Positions 48,323 through 60,497 of a stretch of 64,000 nucleotides of DNA are shown here, piece after piece. The stretch is from Salvator merianae. Taxonomy: Eukaryota; Chordata; Lepidosauria; Squamata; Teiidae. The stretch spans positions 71,298,101 through 71,362,100 of the forward strand of contig QVOM02000042.1 of the NCBI GenBank assembly GCA_003586115.2. Reading direction: 5' to 3'. The notes beneath the pieces are model-generated. The model had not been told where the DNA came from. It made no database searches and was given only the letters and a program-made list of their open reading frames with translations. Made by a program: the position numbers and the translations under genes. The first letter of the stretch is position 1. The number at the start of each line of letters is the position of its first letter.

Positions 48323-49364
48323 TGGAACCACCAAAGGTAAGGTGTTATCTGCTGCCTCAATCCCATCCCACCATATGAGCTTTAGATGCATTTCCTTTTC
48401 TATATTATTTGGTCCCTTAACCCATCTCCTTTTCTCTCTTGTCCCCCTCCCCTCCCTGTTCTCCTCCGTCTCTTTCTGCCTTCTATGCTCTGACACATCC
48501 ATATCATAAAAGTAATTGTGAAACATGGAATGACAGTAGGCAAATAGACTAAAAATGTGAATTGTGTGTTTCATGCAACATAACGTCCACACGTATTTGT
48601 CAAAATGTTTCCTCACACCCATGAGAGCATTCAAGCTCACAAAACAGTCATCTAGGGGACTTTATTCCTTCATCTCCACGCTTAGACAAGGTCCTTTCTT
48701 ACACTTTGGGTTCTCCACAGAGTTTAAACTTGTTCCTTACTTACCTGATTGGACAGTTTCATGTGTCTCTTCAGAACTGGTTAAAAAAAAAAAAAGAGAG
48801 CAAGAATTAGTATTTTATTTTTGCTTCAGTTTTATGTCCTTTTCCAGCCATTTTCCACTAATAGCCAATGTGCACTGTAGATGTCCACAAGATCTCAAAG
48901 ATGTATACAGGTTGGAAACTTCTGGTCTAAAAGGTAAGTTCTACACGAACTACTTATTTCTTTCTAACAATTAAAAAACATAAAATTATCCTCCAGAATA
49001 ATTAGATATAAGATAAAAAGAGATATCAAATAGATGAAACCGGATAAAATTACTTGTTTTCAAAAAGTAGAGAGTAGGGATCATCAGTCTCATAGGAAAC
49101 AATGTGTCGTAACTTTGGTGAACGCAAAAGTGGGATATTTGTGTGATTTATATTCCATCAATAGCAATAGATCCATTTGTCATCAAATTCACTAACTGCC
49201 CCATCACTGGTATATTACCAAACTTCTTGCTGGATGTAATAAAGAATCAGCAAAGTTTTGGCAGCCGCAGACAAGGCCCACAAACAGCATATAGGCCAGC
49301 AGCATCTTTTTGCTAACTTTTACAGAGGTCTTTCCCCCCAGATTTTATCTGTTTTTAAAGTTTC

Positions 49365-49366
<2 letters not shown>
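48323..49366. other. No gene recognised
   Basis: A 136-codon frame (48564-48974) and a 143-codon minus frame (48209-48640) overlap each other or the SINE and show no domain. An A-run lies at 48783-48794. Confidence 0.45.
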
Positions 49367-49417
<51 letters not shown>

Positions 49418-49420
49418 TAT
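49367..49420. repeat. (ATT)n microsatellite
   Basis: About 54 bases of ATT with one irregular unit near the 3' side. Third such array in the window. Confidence 0.97.
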
Positions 49421-50973
49421 TGGCAGTGCATAAAAATAACCAAGTGCAACAATAAACTATGATAACAAATCAAAACAAAGATGTGCTGACAGGCAGGACA
49501 GCTTTTAAAATTTCTCTTAAAATTTTAAATTTCTTCTCAATTACGCACTCACTCCTCAGTCAAAGTGCTAAACTGTCCTGTATTCATCCCTCCCTCAGCA
49601 ATATCATTACCCTCAACTGTGTCTCTACTTACCACTGCGGGTGCTCAAGGGAGCAGTTTCAGTCATCGTGCCTCCATTTTGGGCAGTGTGATGCGGAAAA
49701 ACATTTCCATTTCGATTTTTATTTATATACTGCTTTTCAAACCAAATTGGTCAAGGCAGTTTACAACAACAGAAGAAACATACATATAAAACAATACATT
49801 ATGCATTGTGATATATAATACTTTGTAAAATTGCACGCAGTACCAAATAGTATATTATAAAATTACAAATGTCAGTCTTTGTCCTTCTCCCTCTCTGGCA
49901 GCACAGCACATGTGCCTGAGGTATCTGGAGTGGTGGTGGTGAGGGCACAAAATCACACCCTCCCTAGTGGCATCCTGTTTGCTTCTTCGTCATTCCAGAT
50001 GTGAATATGGAAAAAGGCCCAGCAACGTAGGGAGAAAGTTGCTTCCATGAAGGCATTTGCTTCTATGCATTTCCCATGCTGTGTATGGAAACACAATTTC
50101 TAATTGTTGGCTCTAAAATTTCTACAGTCTTCAAGGACTTGGTATGCTGAATTAGCCACTATTGACATAGACTTTCACGTGGGTGTAAATTCTGCTAAAT
50201 TGGGTGAAGCTTGCTCTTACAAAGGGGCCCCAGCCTTTGAATAGGCTCTATTCCCCCAGCCCATTTTTAAGATTCAGTACTTCACATGTAGTGGAATGAC
50301 AGTAAGAATGAATTTTTGGTCTTAACGCACACAAGCACTGTCTCCATAACAGCATGGAATGTCCATTTATACTTCTGCTCATTAAAAAACCAGATATTCA
50401 TGAGTTAGGGAGCACCTATATTTTAAAAAATGGAAACCATGTTTTGCATCTGTAGCCCCATTGTCAAGCTGAATATGTTGAGAGAACAGATAGAAGGTTT
50501 CCTACCCCTGGAACACACGCATCACTTAATTAGCTTGGAGACGCTTATGTGCACGCTTATGTCTTACCATGCAATCATGTCTAGTAAGAAAAGACCTAGA
50601 AAAACACAATGTACTAGAGATAATTGTCCTAGTCCTGCAATTCATTGCCGGCAAGATTTCAAGAATTTGTGGAGCTCCTGTTCTATTCACTGCAATGAAA
50701 GAACTGCTCAAACACATAGGGAAAGTAAACGGGCTCCAGATTGGAACAAATATCTTAATATATATTTTTCACTCACATCCCCGTAGTTAACTAAAAATAA
50801 TAAGCCTTCCTTTTCTTTGTATGCATATGTATAGCCGAACCTTGAATTAGAGAATGTGTTTCTTTGAAAACACAGAGTACTCAGGAAAAACAGAGGCACC
50901 ATCCTGATGGCCATTTCTGGCTGTCTGAGAATTGAATGGAAGGCAGAGCAGGCAACTGACTTCACATGATGTA
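49421..50973. other. No gene recognised; inverse LINE/SINE tail near 49700-49800
   Basis: 'ttatttatatactgcttttc' then 'ggtcaaggcagtttacaac' (about 49719-49768) is the inverse of a common squamate L2/SINE-type 3' end. The remainder is unassigned. Confidence 0.45.
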
Positions 50974-51197
50974 GGATGCATTCATACATATTTAACGAAG
51001 TAGCTCCAAAGCGGCTTAGAGGAAGCATGTGGACACCAGTGTTCCCATCCCACCTATAATTCACATTAAAGGCCTGAAAATGCACTTTGGAAGTCAAGGT
51101 ATGGCCTTTAATGTGATTAGAGGGATTAGTATGTGGATAATACCACCTCAAAGTTGCTTTTAAGCCACTTAAAAAACCCTCTATGTATGGATCCACC
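50974..51197. mobile_element. ~224-bp foldback MITE
   Basis: The left arm GGATGCATTCATACATATTT and the inverse complement of the right arm GGGTGGATCCATACATAGAG are followed by paired blocks. 'aaagcggctta' pairs with 'aagtggctta', and 'cacattaaaggcctg' near the centre pairs with 'cacattaaaggccat'. Left and right flanks read gta and tta. The 182-codon minus-strand frame crossing it (50708-51256) is a by-product. Confidence 0.75.
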
Positions 51198-51600
51198 CTT
51201 AACGTCAGGTGCTCTGATGGTGCCCTGGTGGCCAAGTTGTCACAAAGGGGTGGCAATTGTTGACCATCACTTCATTCCTATCTTAGTGGAGGGTCTGGAA
51301 ATTTAGGCTATATACATGCTACATGACCAGACTTCTGGGCCTTCTTTCTATCCTTGGTTGGCATGTCTAGTCAGGAAACTTGGCTTCTTCAGGCAGGCGC
51401 CACCTGCAGAAACATTTTGCCCACTATAGGGGGACATGTGGATATAGCCAGAGACCTACAACTATGCTTCCTTACAGTGTAGACCTATGCATGGCATCTC
51501 AGAAATAAGACCTACTTAGATTATTTATTTATTTCTCAGATCTTATTTCACAAAAGGTTTGAAGCACAGAATGCTTGCGTACCTTATAAAATAAAATTTC
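51198..51600. other. No gene recognised
   Basis: Unassigned sequence with a 'ttatttatttatttc' patch near 51520 that could be a retroelement tail. Confidence 0.4.
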
Positions 51601-52260
51601 TACCTTGCTGTATCTCCTGGACCTCCTCATGGCATTTAAAACAATTGACTATGGCATCTGCATGCTCTGTCTGCATTCGGTTTGCCTTCTGATGTTCCAC
51701 TGCTCAAAGGTTTTCAGAAAGCCAAAGGACTGATTGCACGCCAGTATCTGAAGATACTTAGGAGCAATCCAGCCCACTGCCCTAGCCAATTTACTATTCC
51801 ACCATGAAAACAGGTTATTGGGAGGACAGCTAATCATGCCATTCAAGAAATCCACAGGGGACATCAGGAATCCTTTTGGATTCCACATGTCTCTGGAACA
51901 GACCATTCAGATTGGTCTCCTGCTCCAGTGGGTGTCAGCAGTGATTGAGCAGTGATCAGTTCAAATGTCAACAGAAAATAATGGGGCTGTGACTATGGCA
52001 GTCCATTCCTGTGTAATTAGATCATGGCCTCTCCATGTGTTAGTAAATAGCAAATCTACTGCATATCCTTTCTTTCATATTGAGGTTGACCTATTGCTGT
52101 CATGGCAACCACTCAATCCTGAGTTTGGCCTCAGACAGCAACCTCAACATGCTTGTTGAAGTCCCACAAGACCATAGTTTGGGACTTTCCTCCAACACTA
52201 AGCCAGCGCACTCTCCCCCTTCAGACAAGAAGGCTGTTGGATAGCAACATGAACTGTCTT
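51601..52260 (-). mobile_element. Decayed L2/CR1-type LINE fragment
   Basis: The minus-strand frame at 51906-51649 contains W-W-N-S-K-L-A-R-A-V-G-W-I-A-P. It resembles the 'W-N-x-x-L-x-x-A-x-D-x-I-A-P' linker between endonuclease and reverse transcriptase in L2-type LINEs. Sequence upstream on the same strand (52260-51910) looks like a worn endonuclease end but has stops. The clade is inferred from a single motif, so confidence is moderate. Confidence 0.45.
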
Positions 52261-53829
52261 ATTCTATATAGAAGTCATCATTGTTAACTTGAGGAATGCA
52301 GTAGAATCCTATAAATGACCCCAGTTCCCTCTCTCAACACATTAGCCCAGCAGATGCCATGAAGCTGAAACTGGACCATCCAGTTCATCCATCCATAAGT
52401 GATGATTTATTATCAACAAAACTGCAATATGTTCAATGACATTTGATCTACACAATCGTATCACAGAATTATTATGAGAACAAAATGATACAGACCCTGT
52501 GAGGAACAGTATACCAGTGTGATACTGTGCAGTGCTAGTTATGACGTGATGCACATTTGCATTCAATTTGCAAAAGAATGCTACAAGGATGTACCATCTA
52601 CAGTTTGCTGAACAGATGGATCTGGATGCATATTCCATCTTTAAAACATTGCAGATATAGATGACTGCCTTATATTCCACTGAATCAAGTTACTAATCCA
52701 CAAACTAGCAGTGGTTTTCTACTGTTTCAGATTATGATTTTTTGGAGGGCACACCATCCTGGATTGAATCTTCTAGATCAGAGCTCCAGGCTGTAAAAAT
52801 TATATGATTATGTCATATTAATTGTTGTTTTGCCCTTTGACCCACCAAGAGACATGTTTATAAGCCAGATACTGGAGTGCATAGCAAAAGTTTGATATCA
52901 ACTAAATCATTATGGTAAAGGTGTTCTTTTAGATAGCAGTCCAGAAAAAAATGCTCCTTAGAAGCAGACTGGCTTATCTTTGAAATGGATTGTGAAAAAT
53001 GTTATTATGTAACTGAGCACCTCTCAAAAGGCTACATTTGTAACTGTGCATAAGAAGACCAAAATAGCTTCAGAGAGTAAGCATATCTATGAACATAGAG
53101 CTTCTTGCTGTATCCCAGCTCTATATTGGACAAGTCACTGTCTTCCAAGAAGGGGCAATACATTCTCCTGTGAAGGGATACAGATCACATAGACACCCCA
53201 AATCTTCCTCTGTACAGATCACTACAGAACGCAAGTGGCCCACAGTGGGTGAGATGTTGTTGTTTCATAACTGAATGCCTCATTTTTTTAAAAAAATTAA
53301 TTTTATATAAAGAGCCACAAATTAGTGGTATCCCATGAACTGGAACTGATGAAATGATGATATCAGAGAGCCCAAACCTGTCACCTTCACATAACCAACC
53401 TGCAAACTAATGTTGCCTTAAATAGGTCTGTGATGAAGGCCTTTTTTTGTGGGGGAGAACAACTGCCCTGAGCCCCCATCCCAAATAAAGTACACAGGAG
53501 ATTCCACATGGTTTTTACTGGTTGGGCACAGGACCATTTACTAAGATGTGTGGCTGCTCAATGGGCACATGGTGGCGGGCGAGAAGGGAGTGGGTGTGGC
53601 AGTCTTCCGGAAGTTGCTTTCAGTGCAGTGCCAGAGGAGTCCACGCATGCATGGTCAGCTACGTTACAGGGAAATGCCCCTCACCATCTGGAGGCAACCG
53701 AGAAGCTTAAATAGGGAGATGGAGAGAAAGCTATAACATGGTATAGCTATACAGAGATAACAGAGTTGAGAAGCAGAGAGAGGGAGAATGAAAGACAGAG
53801 AGAGAATGGCCAGACTCACATTTACCTGT
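52261..53829. other. Unassigned; MITE terminus near 53682-53701
   Basis: 53480-53710 contains 'ctcaccatctggaggcaacc', the terminal block of the family at 43371, preceded by 'ccacgcatgcatggtcagct'. A worn copy of that family is likely. The rest is AT-rich and unassigned. Confidence 0.4.
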
Positions 53830-53869
53830 TTGTCTCTGAATTTCCTCTGCAGAGGAAATTCAGAGACAA
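53830..53869. repeat. 40-bp perfect palindrome
   Basis: Two 20-base arms (TTGTCTCTGAATTTCCTCTG and its exact inverse complement) meet at a CTGCAG centre with no spacer and no mismatch. It sits within low-complexity purine-rich flank (agagagggagaatgaaagac). It can extrude as a cruciform. No mobile-element terminus was recognised around it. Confidence 0.97.
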
Positions 53870-55854
53870 TGGGGCCATTTGTGTGTTGAGCACTGAAACA
53901 GGCCTGCTCCTTTTCAGCTGCTCTAGCAATGTGAATGGCGGGCCTTCCTATTCTGTTCCTGGTGTGTCTCCTGACATCAAACATCCCACCTACCCCTTAC
54001 TACAATTGGATGAGGGGATGTCACTTCCAGCATGCAAGGGCAAGCCAAGCTTGAGGTTCAGACCTTCAAGCCTTGAAGGTGCGAACCTAAAGGGTCTTCA
54101 CCTTCCAACAGCAGCAGTAGTGCAGACACAGTGTTCCTGATGCCGTGGCGCAGCTTGTGGACAGTATTTAAGATGGGACAGTTGCAGTTCTTACAATCCA
54201 CCTGGAACTGTCCCCGGGCAAGTGCAAAAAGGCCCAAAGGTTTTACCATGCTGAAGTTTGGAATAACTCTCAAGAATTTTGCTTTGCATAGGGTCGAATT
54301 CTGCTACATGATCTCCTTTATGCAATGTGAAGTACTACTGTACTTCAGCCTAGAAAGGGGCTTACTATGACATATGCTGTTTGTGAGTCCTAGAGCACAA
54401 GGTGTCCCAAAAATAAAATAGAAAACTTAGTCAGATATGCTGCATAACAGCTAAGCTTAGCTTAAATGCTTCTGGGGAAGGGTGTTTATGTGCTGAGAAT
54501 AGCAGGTGAATGCTAAGATGCTTACAGGCAGCTGCACGCCCAGGACACATATCATTTTGGGAACACTCAAATACAGCTGTGTATATTATTTGGTGCCAGA
54601 GCCCCAAATCTGTTCTCTGGGCACTGTGAAGGATTCATTTCTTCTTTCAAGACTGGAGGACCAAAAGTTTATCTTTTGCTAAGGCATCTTTCATATCCTC
54701 TAAAAAATCTTGTACTTCCACACTATTTCAAGCTGTGACAGACTAAGGAAGGAATCTATATAGCAAGTCTAACATCTCATGAAGCCAGTTTTCTATCATT
54801 TTTTTTTTTTTTAAATCCACAGTATTTGACAAATGCAAAGGTCATAGTCTTTCAGAATCACATATATGTTAATACACTATAATAAATCTCTCACAGTCAG
54901 TGTGCAAGATTTCCTTTCTCTGACACTTTTTACACATTGTAGAATTTTTCTAGTGTATAATATACGCAATCCAATAATTTTTACCTTGGCATGCCAACAA
55001 TGAATAAGACCATATATTCAAAACTCACGGGGTGAATAGTTATGGCATTGTTTTGTTCCACTAGATGATGGAATTCCAGATAACCTTTGCGGAAACTGTT
55101 CCCATTAATAGACAGCTGTGGACAGACTGACATGATGGTACTTTTGAAATTCTGGAAGCCCTTGTCACATCCAATCTAATGAGTACAAGCTGCAGGTGGA
55201 TAATTTTTTCTAAATGTTAGAATAGGCTACTTAACAGTAAGATCAGATTGACAAGGCAACCAATTATGTATTTGTAAGGGTGCTAGGCTCTCCCCAATGC
55301 AAAGCTAAGCAACTCAAAGAGCTGCCATTCCTGTTTTGAGAAATGGCCTACATGTTCCCCTCCAATTCTATTGTCCCATTTTGTGAAAATATGTTTACTT
55401 CCAGTTTAACAGTTTGAAAGACATGACTCATGTCAGAGCTAAGGAAAATGCATCATAAACATTTGTGGTTTTTCACCCTAGGCCCCATTTGAAAATCCCA
55501 TGGATCCTAGTAAGCCAGATGCAATGCTTGTAACTTTGTAGAGGTAGAGGGGCTGCTTGTCTCTGTGAAAAAGGCCACTTAATCAGCCCGAATTGCTCTT
55601 GCTAATCAGTGCATCATCCAAACAACAGCTAGGGATGCTTTGCCTCCATTGCAATCAGTGGGATAATACACAATTACCAAGGAACGTTAGCTATATGCAG
55701 GGGCTGTATCTCAGATTTCTGAAGCAGCAGAGGTAAGCACTGCTAGATGCAAAAGCATAATCATAGCAGGAACCAGAGTGTTCTGCTGCTGTGTGCATGG
55801 AGGGAATCAGCGCTAGAGAATACTGGCAGAGAAATGAAACTTAGCAGATAATGT
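53870..55854. other. No gene recognised; poly-T at 54799-54812
   Basis: 54000-54300 is somewhat GC-richer, with a small inverted pair (cttcaagccttgaag) near 54064. No domain-bearing frame. A T-run may be the inverse of an old retroposon tail. Confidence 0.45.
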
Positions 55855-55857
55855 TAA

Positions 55858-56346
55858 GGGCTGTTACCACACTTACCTAACTGGAATGGTTTAGCAAGCT
55901 GCTTCAGTGAAAGGGCTGGAACTTTGGTATTCCTCACCAATATCAGTGGCAATGCGGATTACCTGTCCTGTCGTGCTGTGTATCAGGTGAAGGGTACTAT
56001 TGGTGCAAGGGTTACCTGCTCTTCATCATGACTGGTCCCTTTTCCATTGCTCAAATGTTGTGTGTGGTGCGTGAGGCTGCTGCATACATTCCTACATTTC
56101 TGATTGCAAAAAAGAATGTCAAAGCTTCCATTAAGAACAATGGGAACCTCTGCAGCCTCATCTCTGAAGCTCATCCCAGCTTCAAAGATGGGGTTGTGGC
56201 ATGCAGGAGTATCACTGCCTGGTTAGGAACAGGTAGTGTTGGATGACTTGTGGATGCTTCTGAGCCATGATGGTGATTTCCATATGTGGAAGAAGGGGTT
56301 TGGCAAGGATTGTGTTCCAGGATATGAGGTAAGTGTGGAAAGGTCC
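55858..56346. mobile_element. 489-bp MITE with TAA/TAG flanks
   Basis: The left end is GGGCTGTTACCACACTTACC. The inverse complement of the right end is GGACCTTTCCACACTTACCT, so about 21 bases pair with few mismatches. TAA precedes (55855-55857) and TAG follows (56347-56349). The interior has no transposase frame. The 'CACACTT' core links it to the family of 36761. Confidence 0.8.
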
Positions 56347-56349
56347 TAG

Positions 56350-56689
56350 AGATCAATTACAGTAAGAGCTTCCAATATGTAAAGATTTTGCCCCCTACTC
56401 TTCATTCTTCTGTGGCATCATTTTTGAAAGTTTCTTGCAGTAAATATTAGATATTGTTGGAAGAGAAACAGAAAGTAAAACAAAAACTGGACCAGCTACA
56501 CAATGTTCTCCAGGAAAGATGAGGATTGAAGGAAACGTTGCAGAAGATTGGAGAACACAAAAACAAGAGCCAGTTCCAGAGGCCCATCGACTATCATGAC
56601 AGCAAGCGATATTCTGGAGAAAAGCCCCTTTGGAATACACATTTGTTGCCTAGACAACACAGGGCTCATATTGTATGTATGTGTTTTAG
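56350..56689. other. No gene recognised
   Basis: Unassigned sequence between two MITE-rich stretches. Confidence 0.4.
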
Positions 56690-57436
56690 TGATGTGCACA
56701 TCCTGGTATTTCACCAGTGTGAAATACCCAGATTTGCATGATGCCACCACCACACATGCGTGGCCAACTTGTTCAGACCCCACGCATGCGCAGTGGCCAC
56801 AACAAGGATGGCAGCTCTGTTGGGAAAACTTGCCATGAGTGTTGTGTTTTCCCAAAACAGTCTATCACACATTTTAGGGGAATATAGTGGAGCTATGGAG
56901 GGGTTGCCCAGATATGTGTGGCAATCCCACCACAGTGCAGCCATAACGGCACTATATTTCTCCTGTCTCCACGGAATTTTGCTAGATAAATTTTAAAGTG
57001 CTTCCTGACATGGTTTAAAAACCGTGATTTTCCCCAGGACAACATTGAGATTGCCACATATACCCACGACAATCCCAATATACTCCTGAGACAATGCACC
57101 GAAAAAGCAGAATAAAAACATGATGGGTAATCCAGCTCTGTCACCAAGTTTTCTTCATGACAGATTGTTTGCCTTGTTTGTCATTTCCTCAGAGAATTGC
57201 TGCTCATACAAAAGTATGTAGGAAGCACATTGAAAAAAGCAAAGGGAAGTGGGTGGGTGCTTCTTACTTTTGCAAGAGCAGTGATTTTGCAAGGAAACGA
57301 CAGACAAGGTAATAGCTTGGGCTTGCCCCAGGATTGCCTCTTGCTGCTTTACAGGGGCGGTGGGAGGTGACTGTGGGATATTAACAAGGTCCCGCAGTTT
57401 ACTCTCACCATCTGGAGGCACCCTTAGACAGCACAT
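56690..57436. mobile_element. Composite of 'TCCAGACA'-family MITE pieces
   Basis: 56895-56935 is an inverted copy of the 'gggattgccacacatatctg' block. 57047-57095 is a direct copy of the same block followed by 'atcccaatatactcctgag'. 57170-57436 ends with 'ctcaccatctggaggcaccc', the terminal block of 43371-43827. Its middle (57200-57300) matches the inverse of 58530-58640 ('caaagggaagtggg', 'ttttgcaagagcag'). At least two elements are merged here, and boundaries are unclear. Confidence 0.55.
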
Positions 57437-58402
57437 AAAAAAAGTTTATTTTCTCTAATCCAAAAAGAGAGGCAGGTTTATAAAAGCAAATTTATGTATA
57501 TGAAAATAAAGCAGTACAAAGTCAAATCAGTCAAGTAGATAAGATCGATTTTTTAAAAAAAACAAAAAAATGGAAAATAAATGTTTCAGCTAGCTCCAGA
57601 TTAATTTTCATGGTGATGCTATGGCAGAGCAAAAACATGATCTTTGTGTTTCTCACATTTTTGTCTGGTAACTGTTGGCTAAATTCCAGACTTAGTGAAG
57701 GTAATCTTAACTGATGGGTATATGTGTGCAACCCAAAACTGTTGCTTAAGGAACTTCCATTCCCAGAGAAGTTCATGTTTTAAAGGCAAGAACTGTACCG
57801 GAAGCAAACTGGGAATGAACATTACTTTTGAGTTATTAGTGAAATGTAACTAGTATCATGACCTTTATTTTTCACTCTGGGTGCCATATTGCTCATCAAT
57901 TATGTGTTCCAAATAGAACATTCTAGGATTAAGCCTAGTCAATATCAAAGGAGAAATAACCAACATTGCCACTGGAGCTACTAAATTTTTTATTTGTGAT
58001 ATGGAAGCCAGCTGAGCTTTCAGAAGCAGACTGCATGCAGGACCTTTATGGTGGTGCTCCAAACAAAAACTGGAAGGAGATGAAAAGAGAGAGTATACAC
58101 AGGAGTAATCTCTTCAGGGATGATATTTTAGACCCTCACAGCACAAATCACAATGGATAGAACATTTGTTAGTGGAGCTACAGAAACATGGTACCTCCTG
58201 AAACCATCTGGGGCATATAATCTCGTCCAGGAGCAGCGTTGCCAGCATAATTTTTCAAATGGTGCTAGACTGTGTGCAAAAGATGCTAGAAAGTGCTAAA
58301 CTTAATTTGGAAAAGAAGCTTTAAAAAGCACTGAAGATATCAATTGTAAATTTTAGAAAACAGCATATTATAATGTATTACTGTCACTTACCGTAACAGT
58401 AA
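57437..58402. other. No gene recognised
   Basis: AT-rich unassigned sequence. The short frames at 57966-58160 and 57531-57776 have no domain. Confidence 0.45.
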
Positions 58403-58735
58403 GGGTGTTTCCAGACAGTGAGAGGATATTCTGAGATCTTCTTTAGAATTTTCTCTCATCGCCTTTGGCAGGAAGCAATTCTAGCAAAATACCATGCTTT
58501 TACCTCTGGCATTTCTTCGTTGGCTTGTTCTTGCAAAACAGACATATGTAAGAAGTGACTGCCCACTTCCCTTTGTTATTTTTCACATGCTTCCTGCAAC
58601 CGAGTACTTTTGCAAGAGCAACAATCCCACGGAGAATCTCCAGACAGAGGTAACCAATTATTATGGAAAACCTGGCATCAGTGCTAGATTTTCCGTAATA
58701 GCGATGTAACGGGATTTTGCTCCACTAACCCAAGA
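58403..58735. mobile_element. Truncated MITE, 'TCCAGACA' family, after TAA
   Basis: GGGTGTTTCCAGACAGTGAG directly after TAA (58400-58402) is the family terminus in the inverse sense of 57436. Inner blocks at 58450-58640 match 57200-57430 in opposite orientation. The far end is not seen before the LINE at 58766, so the copy is probably truncated. Confidence 0.6.
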
Positions 58736-58765
58736 CTATGTTGGGATTGCTTCATGGGCACTCTA

Positions 58766-59145
58766 TGAAGTTAATGGGTAGGAGAGTTAGGACCAACAAA
58801 GAGAATTATTTTTTCACCCAGAGAGTCATTGGTCTATGGAATTCATTACCAGAAGAGATGGTGACAGCCATCAGTCTGGATAGCTTTAAGAATGGATTGG
58901 ACAGATTCATGGAGGTCAGGTGTATCAAAGACTACTAGAATAGATGCCTAGGACTGCCTCCAGGTTGGAAAGACAGGCAGGATGCCTGTAAATCCTATTT
59001 GCAGTCAAGAGCAGGTGAAGGGTTTGCCTTTAGCTTCTGCTTGAGAATGCCCAAAAGCAATTGGTGGGCCACTGTGTGAAACAGGATGCTGGAATAGATG
59101 GGCCCTGGCCTGATCCAGCAAGGCTCCTCTTATGGGTGCTAATCC
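58766..59145 (+). mobile_element. LINE 3' end, CR1-clade
   Basis: A plus-strand frame to 58938 carries the reverse-transcriptase C-terminal signature: F-F-T-Q-R-V-I-G-L-W-N-S-L-P-E-E then S-L-D-S-F-K-N-G-L-D-R-F. A 3' UTR follows, with 'caggatgctggaatagatgg' and 'cctgatccagcaaggctcct'. The terminus is 'cttatggg'. Same 3' family as 19297 and 33683 (both minus). 5'-truncated. Confidence 0.82.
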
Positions 59146-60497
59146 CAGGAATACTGCAGGGTTGTACCCATGTAAGAAGGCAAGTTAAGATATTCTCTGT
59201 TTTCTCTTGGGAGGGTTGAGTGTTTTACCAATCCCCCCAAGGCTTTGTCCCTTACCTGTTTAGTTTCCAGCACAAGAGGGGGGACTGTAAAGCTGCTTTA
59301 AATAAAATCCATCCTATTTGACTTTTTGCCCTGCTAGCAGGAGCGCAGCCTATGGCAAAGGAGATGAGTGGAATCTGATGCTCCATTCAGCAAATCAAAC
59401 AGTGCTGGAAGCATTCTTCCTCAGCTAGAAGATGGAGTTATAAAGTGGATTGACATTACACTCAATGAATGTCCATTTAGATTGCTCCACAGGATAGAGT
59501 TTTGTTTGATTTCTTACATTTCGGATGACCGTATTCTCACTATTATTTAAAAGAAAGTAAAATCGGAGCTAAATAAAGTAAAAAGTGCTAAAATAGCACC
59601 GTGGTGCTACACACAAAATTTAGGCACTAAAGAGTGTGGAAAAACACTAGATGTAGTGCCAAAAGCTGGCAACACTGTTGGCAATGTTCACACTAGAATC
59701 AACAAGGTGTGGAAGAAGGGAGAAGGAAAGCCTTTGATCTCTCTGCATATTGCTCTACTGTGGTTAAGAGAGATCAAAGGTAAAAGTCCAACCAGATTTT
59801 CATCCCTTCACCTGCTCTGACTCTTCTACGACATGGATTGCCTCTGCAGCCCAGGAGACCAAAGATGATGACACAATCAAAACCCACTGAACAATCCAAG
59901 AGGTTATATGTGTTCCTTCAGGATATGTTTATTAAACAAAGCAAGCAAAGCAGCCTGTGTCTCAATACAACTTGGAATCCTAGCTGAAATAATCCAGCTG
60001 ATCAACATCACTCAGGACTATCTAGAAGTAAGCAGCCAAATATTCCTTATAGGGGAGGTAAAAACAAGCAAGCAAACCAAGGAAGGTATTTAGTACAGTT
60101 TGCTGACAAAGCAAATGACAGAAGATTCTCATTTTGCCTGATAACATATTGTGTCACAGAAGAAATGTAATCCCCCAAATGGACAAAATCTTCAGTAGGA
60201 CTTGTGATTATGAAAGCAGAATCCAGAACATGAATAATTAGCACAAGCTCTTAGCATAAATATGTGATCTAGAGAAATTTGTGAAGCAGTTATTAAAAAA
60301 CCATTTAGTTTGTGCCATAAACTCAGACAGGGATGTAGATTAGGGAGCGAGTCAATTTTAATCCTGGAAGAGTCCGATGAATTTTCTATAAGATATCTGA
60401 GTGGCCCAGAAAAATATCCAAAGACCATGTCCACACCTTACTGTGCAGGCAATTGGAATACTGGGTTCTGTGCTGTTGGTCTTTCCTATTGGCTAGC
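59146..60497. other. No gene recognised
   Basis: Sequence between two LINEs. Repeated words 'agtgctaaa', 'ggtgctac' around 59585-59680 and 58258-58300 hint at an old duplicated piece, but I cannot name it. Confidence 0.4.

Noticed and set aside
50708..51256. 182-codon minus-strand gene
   Set aside because: It spans a foldback MITE and lacks any recognisable domain or splice signals.
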